A stretch of DNA of 64,000 bases from Zymoseptoria tritici IPO323. Its lineage: Eukaryota > Ascomycota > Dothideomycetes > Mycosphaerellales > Mycosphaerellaceae. Below the pieces are notes generated by a model that was given only the letters and a program-made list of their open reading frames with translations, did not search any database and was not told the DNA's origin. Where the stretch lies: the NCBI RefSeq assembly GCF_000219625.1, contig NC_018212.1, forward strand, positions 2,250,501-2,314,500, written 5' to 3'. Every line of letters begins with the position of its first letter. Position 1 is the stretch's first letter. Made by a program: the position numbers and the translations under genes. This document shows positions 33,955 to 45,399 of this stretch, one piece after another.

Positions 33955-34815
33955 ATGTCGTCTCGCGCCCTGGAAGAGAGAAGAGAACTCTACAGGCAGG
34001 GCCGACGCTGCGGCCAACCGATCCCCACCATCGGTGAAGACCTCACTGCCCAGCCCACCGAGCCCTCTACAGGCGATATGTCCGCTCAGCGCACCGATAA
34101 GAAGAAGAAAGGTCCCGCCTGGCCCAAATCGCCCTCACCAAACGAGTACTACATGCTCGAATTCGAAGAAGAGCTCGCAGCACAGTCTGGTCCCGCCACG
34201 CCACTCCAAATCCAGCGCTTGATGGTGTATCGCAGCGCGGCGAAGAATACGGAGGGAGTGTGGACGAGAGAAGTGTTTAAGTGGTACGAGGCGAAGCGCG
34301 AGGAGGAGTGGGTGCGCGATGGAATGCCGCTTGTAAAGGGGAGTTTGGCGGAGCGCATACTTAGTGGGACTGGGGGGTTCACCTCCATTGATGATGTTCC
34401 CGCAACCGCGTTCAACGATATCCCTCCCGACGGCGACAACGACACCTCGCGCGACGACGATACGCCTTCGCAATGTTGTTTTGATGTCCAGGCTGATGGA
34501 TCGATCATTCTCCACTGCAAGGAGATGGCTGCGACTGAAGCACTGCCGTTCCAGGTGCCGGAGATCACGGACCGAGAGAAGGCGCTCATGGCGCGCGGCG
34601 TTGAGCTGGGGATTCACGATGGGAAGGGTATGGAGGAGGATTTGCCTGATGGTGCTGCTTGGGACTGGAGCAAGATCGACGATGAAGACGACGAAGATGG
34701 TCAGAGTGGGTCAGAAGCAAGCACGATCAAGGAGGAGGGAAGCGAGGACGATGCAGGCAAGATGAGTAACGAGGAATATGTGGCAGGTATACTCGGCTCG
34801 CTGCAGCTCTCGTGA
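33955..34815 (+). CDS. Acidic protein with HDGKG motif, 286 aa
   Basis: Single exon, start context GAAAATGTC. The N-terminal 60 residues are polar (RRELYRQGRRCGQPIPTIG). Residues 60-130 are helical and charged (EYYMLEFEEELAAQ, WTREVFKWYEAKREEEWV). Around residues 205-225 lies REKALMARGVELGIHDGKG, matching the motif of the preceding gene. The C-terminal third is acidic (DDEDDEDGQ) and ends with SNEEYVAGILGSLQLS. Same orientation as the neighbour, about 930 nt downstream. Probably a divergent paralog sharing one short domain. Function unknown. Confidence 0.7.
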   Translation: MSSRALEERRELYRQGRRCGQPIPTIGEDLTAQPTEPSTGDMSAQRTDKKKKGPAWPKSPSPNEYYMLEFEEELAAQSGPATPLQIQRLMVYRSAAKNTEGVWTREVFKWYEAKREEEWVRDGMPLVKGSLAERILSGTGGFTSIDDVPATAFNDIPPDGDNDTSRDDDTPSQCCFDVQADGSIILHCKEMAATEALPFQVPEITDREKALMARGVELGIHDGKGMEEDLPDGAAWDWSKIDDEDDEDGQSGSEASTIKEEGSEDDAGKMSNEEYVAGILGSLQLS

Positions 34816-35200
34816 TTGGTGCACGCGACACAGGCGCAGGATCAGGACAAGGCGACGTAGGACTTCGCGGAGTCTTTGCTTTTGGAGCAGACTTGAGATG
34901 TGTCCTTTTAGACGAGATGCGGCTGCAGGTACAACATGTACCCATCGATTGAGTCTTTCTCTGACCTGGCTGCACGACTATGGCCACACGAACAAGAGAT
35001 ATGGATCACGACCGCATGGGAAGCAGGAATATGAGCTTTTGGACGATAAATGCTCAAGCTTCGTTCCGAACTGAACCTTTGACACATCACAATAACGTAG
35101 CATTCTTTCGTACTCCTTCCATCGACTTCTTGTCATAATCGAATGCGTTGCAAACTCTCAACTTCATAGATTTCCCTGACCATTTCTGCAGCCTACGACC
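34816..35200. other. Intergenic stretch
   Basis: Nothing distinct. Probably the 3' flank of the preceding gene. Confidence 0.3.
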
Positions 35201-35932
35201 TCACCACCTCTCGAACTCTCGCCGCCATACCATCCCACTTGACTCTAATCCTTGAAAGAACCCCACATCCCTCGCCGTCGCCGCCCTCTCTCTTCCGCGA
35301 TTGGTACCTCGAACCCCGAAGCTAGCGGAAGTACGCGTTCTCGGTGACCGAACTGGAGACACCGCCGATTGAATGGAGCCCTCGACTGGACTCGGAGAGG
35401 CGGACGCTAAGTCGGGTTCGCCGGGTCGGGGTCGAAATGTGCGAGAAGCCCGAGGAGCGGAAAGGACAGAGGCTGAGGGATCGCGGTGGTTCGTTGTGTC
35501 GAGGAATCGGTCGCATGTCTCCTCAGCATACAAGAATGACCTTTGATATCTATTGCAGATGTCTGAGTTTAATCGAAAGCCGTGGAGACATTGCTGTCGG
35601 GTCAATCGATACGGACTAGTGGAGCAATGTAGCCGCCAGCAGGAGTTCATCGGGGATGGCAGGGATGTCGAGACTTGCTTGAAGCCGACAACGCTTTGGA
35701 TATACTGCTGCAAGTTGAGGTCGACCCGTGATGTCCGCCATGACCTTTCTCGGAACGATAGGTATGGAGGCAATTCTCTACGGCGACAAGAACGTAGGAA
35801 AAGGGACGCCTGTAGAACTACAAGGTTCACGCGAAGTCTGACAAGCGAGATCATGGACCGAATCCGAACGTGCGTGTCGCAGCGATACGGTGACCGAGCA
35901 GAGCGAGCGACAACCGCACAAAAATCGCTCAT
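35201..35932 (-). CDS. Doubtful hypothetical ORF, 243 aa
   Basis: A long open frame on the minus strand. The C-terminal 95 residues (SASVLSAPRASRTFRPRPG and beyond, Ser/Pro/Arg-rich) look more protein-like than the start. The plus strand is also open over 35344-35619, so one of the two may be a shadow. No splice or start evidence favours either. Confidence 0.25.
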   Translation of the reverse strand: MSDFCAVVARSARSPYRCDTHVRIRSMISLVRLRVNLVVLQASLFLRSCRRRELPPYLSFRERSWRTSRVDLNLQQYIQSVVGFKQVSTSLPSPMNSCWRLHCSTSPYRLTRQQCLHGFRLNSDICNRYQRSFLYAEETCDRFLDTTNHRDPSASVLSAPRASRTFRPRPGEPDLASASPSPVEGSIQSAVSPVRSPRTRTSASFGVRGTNRGRERAATARDVGFFQGLESSGMVWRREFERW

Positions 35933-36942
35933 GCCAGTGTCGATGGACCTGCTGGGGCTCCTAGAACATCAAGCCACTCCGGACAATAACTGCGAATAAT
36001 CAAGGTGGGACAATTGACGGCATGAAAGGTCGTACCGGCACAACGTCAACACGTCGGCCATCCCCATATCCTTGTCCAACAACCCCAAGGCAAGACCAGT
36101 GTAACAGCATCAAGTGCCTCCAGCCGGTCAAAGTGCTTCCGGTTCGCTGGCTTCGAGAACCTAGGATTGATCAGGATACAGCTTCCCAAGCAAGACATCA
36201 AAATTGAGTCACGCCGGTCCTGCACATGACCTGGAACCTCGCCGTCATTTCCCGGTTTCCTACGCCGGACCATCATTGCGAGGGAGCTGAGAACGCTGTC
36301 AAGGGAAGCGATGAGGGTTCTCGGCACCTGTAGTGACCTCGCATTCCTATCGTTCGCCAACCGGTACTTGGTTAGACTTCAACTAGCCTTGTTACATCAT
36401 GAGACATTGCTACCGGCTGCAAGACGAGCGCGAAGACGGGGGAAAATGACGCCACATTAGGTCCATGCTTGGAGAGGTGCTAATCGCATGCTTTTCCTGG
36501 TTCCTGCTACGTGCCAGTAGCGCGCCGCGAATATCCCTCGCCGCTACAGGACGTCTCTAGACATTGCGGTAGACAGGGAGGGCATTGAGCATGTCTGACA
36601 TCACGGTGTATCTGCTGCAACCAGGGACTCGGGAAATGGCTAGAGGATAGTCGCCTATGGCAGGACCTGGTCGTTGGGCTCATTATGCAACATGGGTCAT
36701 TGGGTCTCGATCACTGGAACCCGGGAAACGTCTACGAACGGGCCGATAGGACATTTGAATGGAGACGGAGAGCACCAAAGAGGTCCCCGTTACGTCAATT
36801 TCGATGAAGCATCCTCCGAGCCCTGCGGATTTCCACCGGCATTGGGCATCACTGCCGCCGCCCCAGAGACATTTGTCTTGCACGACGATGAGAACCGTTA
36901 ATCCGGCCACTACGATATAGTCCCTTGTACCGCATACAGACA
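35933..36942. other. ORF-poor stretch
   Basis: No supportable gene. Confidence 0.3.
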
Positions 36943-37615
36943 GCCATTAAGGTACTATGCAGGCGACCATTGCAGTGGCCTGAAGACTACCATCAAGGTA
37001 CAGGCCTAACCGCCGTTCATACGAATTCTTGGCTAGGATCCAGTAAATAAATCGCTCTATTCTTCGAACAGGCATCGGCGTCTGGTTTAAGTTGCAGTAG
37101 TTTAGAGGTGTTGCAGGGAGCGGACACTGCTTCATTTGTGTAGCGTCGTCCTCTGGTAGTACGTAGGCGGCCATCAAGGTAGCATCGCCTTGCGAACTTG
37201 TCGGATAAGCAAGATATTGGGTTCAGCGATGGCTGCCTACGTTTGCTTGTCTGCATGCTACCGAGGACAAACTTCCGCTAACCGGGATCAGGGATTTGAA
37301 CTTCTGCAGAGAATCCTCGTCTAGCCTACGAATCGATGCGGATGGCCATTAAGGTGGCGTTTGGAAAGTCATTAAGGTAGTATGCGAAAGAGGCTAAGTT
37401 CGTCCAAAGTGCTATCGGAGTAGCAGACGGTGTGCTATTTAGGCGCCAGGTCAAGAAGTTAGTACACGGAACGCCACCAAGGTTACATCTTCGTGGTATA
37501 TGGAGTGTCATTTCGATGCTACGCGAAGGACTCCTAGGGTAGTCTGTGATGGATCATCAAGGTAGTATTGGTGGGGTCATTACGGTAGAACATAGAGGCT
37601 ATTGAGGTCCCGGAC
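36943..37615. repeat. Interspersed short motif GCCATYAAGGTAGTATGC
   Basis: Variants of YCATYAAGGTAGYA occur about nine times: near 36943, 36989, 37170, 37344, 37368, 37472, 37551, 37576 and 37600. Most are in the same orientation, with irregular spacing of 20-180 bp. The sequence between them is unrelated and has no gene. The block ends just before the secreted-protein gene. Confidence 0.55.
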
Positions 37616-37763
37616 GTACGGTATGCGAACGCCTATTGGAGCAACATGGTCAAGACTACTGTACATATAGACGAGTGCTCCCCTCCACTTCGACGCTTCT
37701 CTCCATCCACAAAACATCCTCTCTCAATACCGATCCGACACTCGAATCAGCATCTCCTTCGAA

Positions 37764-38234
37764 ATGAAGCTCCTTCTCATCGCCTACGCTCTGGGCTTGG
37801 CTCATGCAGCCGCCATTGCCGGAACCACGCCAAACAACGGAGCTGGATTATCTCCAAACAACGAAGATGGTCTGGAAGTCAGGGACAACGAAGTTGGTTT
37901 GTCTCCAAACACTCCAGTTGGTCTGGAAGCCAGGGACGACGTAACACCTTCACCTCCAACCTCGATCTTGGAACTCAGATCACTAAGACTATATCCAGTG
38001 CCCAAACCTGTACACCTGCTACAATAAAGGCAAGTGTGCCGCACACGAGAGGGCATGGAACTGCCTCCGCCGCAAAGCCAGACACGTGGACTGCCCTGCC
38101 ACCATGACACATTGCGTACGTCGACAAGCTCACTTCTTGGAGAGTCCATTTCACTAACCACTTCCCAGGACGCCGACTGCTGTGCGATCTGCCCGGCCAG
38201 AGACGCCAATTTCGCCTATGGAGTTGGGTGCTAG
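37764..38234 (+). CDS. Secreted cysteine-rich protein (effector-like), 119 aa, three exons
   Basis: Exons 37764-37940, 37999-38115 and 38169-38234. Both introns (58 and 53 nt) are phase 0, with donors GTAACA and GTACGT, branch sites CACTAAG and CACTAAC, and acceptors CAG. Splicing joins three different open pieces into one frame ending at TAG. Residues 1-19 are a signal peptide (MKLLLIAYALGLAHAAAIA). Residues 25-59 are two copies of a pro-region repeat (GLSPNNEDGLEVRD and GLSPNTPVGLEARD). Exons 2 and 3 encode a compact domain with ten cysteines, starting CPNLYTC and ending in C, with one CC pair. Small size, secretion and even cysteine number are typical of fungal effectors or antimicrobial proteins. 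No family is recognised. Confidence 0.75.
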
Positions 38235-38767
38235 AGGGTACAAAGGCAATGTACCTCGAATGATCTGCCGAATGGTCCGAGGAATGAAGCAACTGCGGAA
38301 GCCATCGAGAATTTTGGTTCTCATGCAAGACCACGAACCTGCAGTAGGGAATGAGACTGCTCAGAGACCCGAAAGCATCTCGAAGATACACAAGATAGCC
38401 CTGCAGGGTTCGAACTGAGACACTTTGTCTCATGAGCTATCAAGCCTCGTACCAGTGTTTGAGTCGTTTGTCCAGTTTGCCCTTTCCACAAGCTACATCG
38501 CAGAGCCGAACACGTACAACCCTGTCCAAGAAACACAACACAGCAATAATATTGGCGTACCCAGGGCGGCGCCGTTCGAATGTTGCCTGAGGCTTTGACG
38601 AATGGAATTCACGAACGGACTTCACGTCACAAGCTTGATCTTCCAAGAACAATTCACGCAACTTTATTCCAAGAGCTTGACTACCATTTCCCGGCCTCTC
38701 AACTTCCTCTTCCTTCCATCCACATCCTTCATCTTTCCAACCTTTACATCCCTTGCGCAGGAACACC
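38235..38767. other. Intergenic stretch
   Basis: No gene supported. The last 100 bases are pyrimidine-rich (TTCCTCTTCCTTCC), as expected upstream of a fungal start codon. Confidence 0.35.
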
Positions 38768-40687
38768 ATGGTCCTCATCCATCATTCCTCAGCACTTCCA
38801 GCACCTGGGTCCAAGCCATTCAACCCACCTCGAGGTCCAGACATGCCTTCTGACCGCCACCTCGCGAAGCAGCAGCGCAAAGAAGAGCGCCGCCGGGTAG
38901 CTGAACGCGAGATGCGCCGTGAACCTGAGGAAGATCGAGCGAGTGTAGCTCGTGAGTAACTCCAAAATGCTGAGTGGATTCGTAGTGGTGGCATCAGCTT
39001 TCGCATGTCGCCTCTACCAGCATTCCCTGAGCTGGAGCGCGCGATTGAGAACCAAGAGTACCACTTCCCTCCTCATGAGCCGATTGCAGATGAGGCGCGC
39101 AGTGCGCATCCAGATTTGAATGGTGGAACTGCGAAGTGGGCTGCTACATCGCGTGCGCCATCATCGCGCCAGGAGATCGAGTCGAGCATCCACTCCACCG
39201 GTGATCATCGTGAGATTCGACGTCAGCCACGCCGTCGTGCGTACCGTCAAGAGTATCTCCAAGGGCGTACGGTCCAAGTTCCAGGTACTCAGCGACCTCA
39301 GGAGTATCTGCACCACATTCACCACGGTCTCCTCAAAGGCCCAACGCCAACTCCCAGTCTCAACTATGCTCCTCATCACCGGGTTCCACGCTCTACTTAC
39401 GGTGCGGGTCGAGAGCAGTACGGCGATCCCTACGGTACTCAACACAAGCGCGCACATCAATATTCTACCGCCTCACGCGATCACCCGAGCAGTCGCGACC
39501 CATTCTTCGAGCGCCACAATGGCGACACTGCTGACCAGCGAGGTGGACTTCAAGGCTACACTTTCCAGCCCGACTCCCAAGTATCCAATCGTCCCTCGCT
39601 CGATCGCTCACACAGCCGCAAACCCTACTTTCGGCGCCACGATCGTGGCTCTCCTCACCATGGCGGCTCCTTCGATGGGCATCAGCATTTCGCCTTCGTG
39701 CGCTCAGACAGCCGCGAGTCGCATCGTCGGAGCCAGGATCGCAAATCTCCACACCACTCAAGCGTGCTTAGTGATGTCACTCGTCAAGATGCTTCTCCAT
39801 CATACGGTGCCTTCGGCACCACTCAGTCCGGTAGCCTCGAGTCCTACCGTCGACGCCATGAGCTCCGCTTTCCCTACGGCAATGGATCTCTCGATCCGGA
39901 TCGAAACAATCACCGTTCGATCAAATCACAACGCCCATCGTCTGAGGACCTCAACACCACGCTTGATCGTCTGCAGATTGGTGCTCCCTCTTCACGCCAG
40001 CCGTCCGTGGTCTGGAACCCCGACCGTCCTTTCCCAAGTGCTGCACCGACTCACAACGATCACAACCGCCAAGTGAACGGACCCAAGGGCAGCCGCGCTC
40101 ACTATGCGCATGTATCTCTTGAGCCATTCGACCGCTATTCCAACCTCTCCCTCGCTCAGCAGAACGGAGATCACCATGGACAGCTGCATCGCAGTGCTGA
40201 TACTCTTCATCCACTGCCAGCTCTACGCGGCCACAGCTCTTACGACCAGTCGTACCTCACCGACTTCGATCGTCCACGCCGTGGACCCGCGAATGTGTCA
40301 GAGAACATGCATGAGAAGAACCGTCAGGGCTGTATCCAGGGCACTGGCGAGTACGATGCCATGTGGTACACTGGGTTCTCTGTGGACCATCATGACTCCC
40401 GCGACTCTTCCATCAATCCATCTCAATCTGAACTCCAATCCATCATGCGCCGCTCTCGGGAACTAGACGCCCACCTCCTCGGTGCGACTGTGCGTAGCAA
40501 CTCCGACGGGGACTCGGATCTTGGTTCAGGAAGTACGGTGACCCTGGATGGAGATGAGGGCAGCTCGATCATGGCAGACGACTACGAGAATGTCTTCGCA
40601 GAAGAGAATGCGCGTAGTAGGAATGACTACACTGGACGTGGGCGTGGGAACTCGTGGTCTGAGGCAAAGGGTAGGTTTGGACTTTGA
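38768..40687 (+). CDS. His/Arg/Ser-rich repeat protein, about 616 aa, two exons
   Basis: Exon 1 is 38768-38951 (context CACCATGG) and exon 2 is 39021-40687. The 69-nt intron begins GTGAGT and ends CCTCTACCAG, and it joins the frames exactly. Exon 1 encodes a basic helical segment (KQQRKEERRRVAEREM). The long exon is rich in His, Arg, Ser and Asp with no hydrophobic core. Residues about 210-370 form degenerate repeats of 30-40 residues built on SRxPYFRRHDRxSPHHGGS and SLESYRRRHELRFPYGNGS. Near the C-terminus, SELQSIMRRSRELDAHLLG is a likely short helix. A disordered, possibly RNA- or chromatin-associated protein is plausible but is inference. An alternative acceptor at 38997 does not keep frame with GTGAGT. 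Confidence 0.65.
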
Positions 40688-41065
40688 GAGTGGAAGTTTG
40701 AGGAGTGGGTGGTGCGAGATGAAAAAGCATTTGTGAGGGTTACGACACGATGAAAGGCGTAGTAGAGAGGTCCTATGATGTGCGATTGTTGGATCGTGCG
40801 ATTGGAAGGAGAGTATTGCAATCGCATGGCACAAGCGGGCACAAATTGGGGAGCTGGGAGGTTCAGGCATTTTGTTTTGTTTTGTTGCTTCCGCTCGGCC
40901 ACGCACGCCGAGCATGTATGTTACTCTCGCAGCCGAACGAGGACGATTCTCGAAATAATGCAAGCTTTGATGACATCCACATTCTCCACATCCTCCACAT
41001 TCCTCTCAATCTACCCAGTCCGAATCGTGGACCCCTCGCGTGTGGATACTCATCCTTCTCCTCCC

Positions 41066-41764
41066 TCACCATTCCACTGTCGTCCTGGTCGATGTGAGAG
41101 GGACTGCCGCCTTGTTTCCGCGACCGAGCTTCTTCGGGTCTGGCGTGGTTGGAACGCCGTCGTCGCCCTCGTTGGCAGGGTCCTCCTTCTCGATGTTCAG
41201 CTTCTTGCCGGAAGACTTGAGGGTGGCCAAGGCCCGAGGTGACTCGACGTCACCGTGGAGTTTGCCGCCGGCCTTCTCGATCTTCTTGAGCGTGTTGCGC
41301 CAGGAGATTTCCATACTCGCGACGCTGGCGGACTTGAAGTCGGCCGTGGTCTATCGGGAGCTCTGTTTATGTCGTGTTCTAGCCGGCGTGGAACGAACCG
41401 CAGCATCGGTATTGTATTCGTCGGAGTGGTTTTGGATGGAATTGAAGTTGTGACGGTCTTCATTGGATTCGCCATGCGCTATTCTAGTCCGTCGCTGAGA
41501 AGGGCGGATACGAATCTGCGAGGAAGAACAAGGAACTTGTAGGTACGATCGCAGATGTTGGCGAGTCGTTGGACCCTTGAACAAGCGGCACTGGTGTAGG
41601 GAGCAGGAATTCGAAAATTTCACAAGTAACAAGTCCTTGCTAGTGAATGGTGAACGCTTGTCAAAGGGAGACGAGCGACGCCGATTTTGTCTGGGCCTTT
41701 GAACCACGGACGCCAGATCATCGCTCAGAGCCTCCAGACGCTTGACCTTGGTGGGCAGGCCCAT
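41066..41764 (-). CDS. Basic hypothetical protein, about 216 aa, probably two exons
   Basis: The best-supported part is 41350-41066, encoding ADFKSASVASMEISWRNTLK followed by KIEKAGGKL, a Lys-rich stretch and an acidic/Pro segment, ending TTVEW. It is joined in phase 0 by a 48-nt intron (41398-41351, donor GTTCGT, acceptor GATAG) to an upstream frame with NSIQNHSDEYNTDAA that is open to an ATG at 41764 (MGLPTKVKRLEALSDD). The weak donor and the Ser/Arg-rich middle leave room for another intron or a later start. No family is recognised. Confidence 0.4.
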
Positions 41765-42239
41765 CGTGGTCGCCGTTCCTCTCGCCTCACCTCGTTCCCA
41801 TCGCCATTCTCCTGCACCGTCTTTGCCTTGTCCGTCTCATTCCCGAGAAGACAGCTCCGCGATCAGCCTTACGACTTCGCAAGCTGCACCCACCCAGTAT
41901 TCATATCACAGCAGCGATACAGCTGTCCAAGACCTGAGACGACGAGCGGATGTCGATGCGCGGAGTGAATTCATGGTGTTGATGTTCGAGGTCGCGAAAG
42001 GTACGTTGGAGGCGAAAGCCTGCGGCGATCCAGAAGCTAGGTATTGTTGTGTCTTCGTTGATGCAATTGGAGATGAGGATGTATGGCGACGGCTCCGACG
42101 AGATGGCCCCGTGCAAGTGCGTTGTCGTCTCCCATCGTGTTCTTAAGCTGACGCCTGATACGCCACACAAATCTTTCACATGAAAGATCTACCCCGAGGA
42201 ACAATATCTAGCTCCCGCAACATCTGACCAACGTGATGC

Positions 42240-43510
42240 TCCTCCGTTGACGACGGCGAGGTATGCACCACATCTACGGCGGAGCGGAGGAGGACAACTC
42301 CGAGAGGCTGCGGAGAGGATCAGAATTTATTCATGTCATGCCTTCAGTATTCGGCAGCGGGGACTGTCAGTTAGCCTGCACGATTCCTCTGCCACCTCTA
42401 TGGATTACAGATCTGCTCCTCCATTGATGGCCAAACCAGACCGGCAGACATCATCACCCAAGTGCTGCAAAAGACGGACGAATATCATACCTTTCGAGTA
42501 CGAATCAGCTAAAACGGCGATATTCAGACTCCGACGATCGGAAACTCTGTCGAGAGAACGGAAAGCATCTTCAGAGCGGTGGCATGGGCAGTCCAGCCCA
42601 AGGCGCCAGAGAGGGAAAGATTATATTGTCTCAGCCGCAACACCCGAGGTCGACCATGTTACGAGCTGCAGATACCATTTCCTGAGGCCTTCGGTCGAAC
42701 TGCCCGCCACAAGAACGGCCTAGAAGATTGAGTCCGGAGAGCTCTCGCTGGTGTAGGAACAAGAGACGGATGAGTTGAAGCACAACACGATAAGTATAAG
42801 AGAGAAGCAGGCAAGAGATGGAAGGAATCCCAGAATGATCCATATTTCGAATTCCTGACATCTTTGCCGCTCTCGCAGACCATGAAGCGGCTGTCGAAGA
42901 GACGAGTCAAAAGCGTTTGATAGCCGAATCAAGGTCGGGAGGACTCCTCAAGAACTCCCGAAAACGGTGTATCTGGCCACGATTCTGAAAGGACATCGCA
43001 GCCGCACCTTGATACTGGTGTTACCCAGGATGATCTCAGGGAGAGATCTGGGCTCGTGGAACTGCAAGGCCGCCATCGGTGAAGAAGCGCTTCCTACTGA
43101 AGGACAGCAAGGTCCACGTTCGGTGGATACAAGAAGTGATGTTGCCTGCCGGCGCTAGTCTGGGCACCTCCGGACCATCAGAAGCTCTAGCGAGTCTTGC
43201 CAAAGGTGGAGTCCGGTACTGGACCAGATTCCGGCCAAGAGACCTGCAACGACATCGTCCAGTTTCATTTCGAGCCACCTCCGGAGAATTCAATCAAAGG
43301 AAAGCTCAGTCGAGCACGAGAGCGAGTGCTGATAATCACACAATTCGGGGCTGCCTGTCAAGAGGCTTATCGAACGATACAGCTCGAAGCTCGGCAGTCT
43401 TCGGTACTTCGGGAACGCTGAACAGCAGCGCAGGAGGGCGAACAGTCGGTTCTTTCGCCGCTCCTCCGCCCATCATTGTCGCTGCGTCAGATGGACTCGT
43501 AGTCCTTGCT
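42240..43510 (+). pseudogene. Gene-like fragments in broken frames
   Basis: Protein-like pieces on the plus strand occur in shifting frames with stops between them: around 42430-42500 (VLQKTDEYHTF), 42960-43050 (VYLATILKGHRSRTLILVL), 43079-43200 (KVHVRWIQEVMLPAGASLG) and 43240-43420 (NDIVQFHFEPPPENSIKG). A multi-intron gene is possible, but consistent splice sites were not found, so I read it as a decayed gene. It lies next to the HeLo gene but shows no clear similarity to it. Confidence 0.25.
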
Positions 43511-43811
43511 TGAACAGCAACTCCTCAACCTTGCACTCTTCGAAGACCGCCTAGTGCATCGAATTGCCTTGACCGACCCTGGCGAGTCTTTACAGAAGGG
43601 AGTTGGCAGTCACTATTGTGTAGTCCGCGTCTCAAGGGCGGGAATGAAGAAAGAGGCTTGAAAAAACCAGGAGAATATATAAGATCTGCCTAAGGTGGGC
43701 TCAAGCTGTTATGAACTCGGGTCGCAATCAGATGAGAGCCTGTGTATATCGTAGCTACTCGACAGCAAGGGCAGGATGATAGCAGCAAGCCCTCGCGACA
43801 AGGCGTCGACT

Positions 43812-45399
43812 TCAGACCACAATCTCATCCAGCTTCATCAGCACCTTCTCGATGTATCGCACTCCGACCAAAACACCATCTTCATCAACAAACTCGACCT
43901 CGTCTCCGAAGTCTACATTGTCCTCATCCAAGCAAGTCAGGCAATTGAGCACGACATCGCTGTACACCTCTCCCACCAAGCCTGGAAGCTTCTCTTCCAC
44001 CAGCTGCACGAGTCGAGCTTTCACAGCCAACGGCTGATGTTTGTCCGGCTCCGAGGAAGATACGCCGAGCGACAGGCTAGGCCTCGCAGTTTCGTCGTAC
44101 TCGTCATACACCACCAGCGACTGCCAAAGTCCGATCTCGAGCAGACATACTCCGAGGCTGTACATGTCGTGCTGCATGACGAAGGTCTCCTCCGGCCTCA
44201 GACCTTGTCGACTCGGGTGACGATACAGATTGCGATGCCATTCATTGTCTCCTCGGATCATGGTCTGGCCATCAGCTAAGCGGGGCTGTTCGAAGCCGAC
44301 AAGGAAGAATCTTCGAGCTGTACCATCAGGCTGGGAAAAGCCGACAATGGTCTCTGGTCGCACGTTTTTGTGGACGAAGCCGAGGGCGTGGACGTAACTC
44401 ACAGCTCTGGCAAGCTGTCTGGCCAGAGCAATGCGCTGAGTAAGATTGTGGCGGGAGGGGGCTTGCAATGATGTGCGAAGACTTTTTGGAGGCATGATGG
44501 AATACTGGGGGGCGTAGAACAGCATTTCGAATGATGAAAGGCCAGCCAGAATCTGTTCCGAAGAGGGTGTGAAGCCGCGGCAGCGGAGCAGACCCGATCT
44601 GTCTGGATCACCGCATGACAGCTTTTGAGCCAGAGTTCGGATGTTCTTCCTGACGAGCTGCTGGTGCTGCTTTGAATAACACGGCACGTTGTCGGCGATG
44701 AGCCACTTCCCTGTCTCGGGCTGCTGGAAGAACCTCGTGGTTGAATGAGCAATCTTCTGCATTCGAACTCCTGTCAGGCCGGATGGCGGCAGTGAGACAT
44801 GCGGTCTGTCGTTGCCTTCCATCGGCTTGTTCGCTGCCAATTTCCGGAACAGCGTCAAGCTACTCGTCTCCTCCGATCCTAGGTCATTCTTGCGAAGCTC
44901 ATCGTCGATGATTGGAGTCCCCAATCTGAGTAAGAGTAACCAGGACGGGTCGAATCGAGCCTGCCAGTCGGAAAGATCTTGAATGATGTTATCAAGGCCG
45001 CTTTTCCCGACGGCAAACTTGAGCTTCCGTCTAGTGCCTCCATTCTCAGCGACCTTCAACCCCTCGAGGCGGGTCAAAGCGAGACGAAGTCTGCCGACAA
45101 GAATGCTTAGAGTCTCTTCCTGGATCTCTCGTAGGTCCGGGTCGAGCTCTTGGGCTATATTCCTGACAAACACCAGCTGTAAGCTGGTCTTCTTCCAGGT
45201 GCTTCTGACCTGGAGAACTCGTTCGGCGAACTGTACATCGGCGTCTCGATAGGTGCGGCATAGAGCCACCACTTGTGGTCCATATCTACTCGTATCGGCA
45301 TATCAGTGTCCGAACACTGCTCTGTACCGCTGGCCAGACTCACTTCAGACAAAGGTCGATCGTGGCTACTATAGCCAGACTTGTACCAGCGACCTCCAT
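43812..45399 (-). CDS. HeLo-domain pseudokinase (HET-S/MLKL-like architecture), 509 aa
   Basis: Exon 1 is 45399-45344 and exon 2 is 45285-43812. The 58-nt intron (donor GTGAGT, acceptor TAG) gives a protein starting MEVAGTSLAIVATIDLCLKY, the typical opening of fungal HeLo (prion-inhibition and propagation) domains. The helical HeLo region covers about residues 1-190, with VRSTWKKTSLQLVFVRNIA and a run of Leu/Arg heptads. A kinase-like fold follows (about 205-490). The catalytic loop is HKNVRPETIV (324-333, Asp replaced by Asn326) and the DFG position is GFEQPR (349-354), while the F-helix DMYSLGVCLLEIG (392-404) is kept. No glycine-rich loop is visible. This is therefore a predicted pseudokinase. 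HeLo domains are known membrane-disrupting cell-death effectors in HET-S. Executor function here is inference. It is divergently paired with the kinase array. Confidence 0.85.

Noticed and set aside
39120..40076. 318-codon plus-strand frame overlapping the repeat protein
   Set aside because: Same strand, different frame. It stops inside the longer 560-codon frame, has no start context, and the Ser/Thr/Ala composition is typical of a shifted frame over His/Arg/Ser codons.
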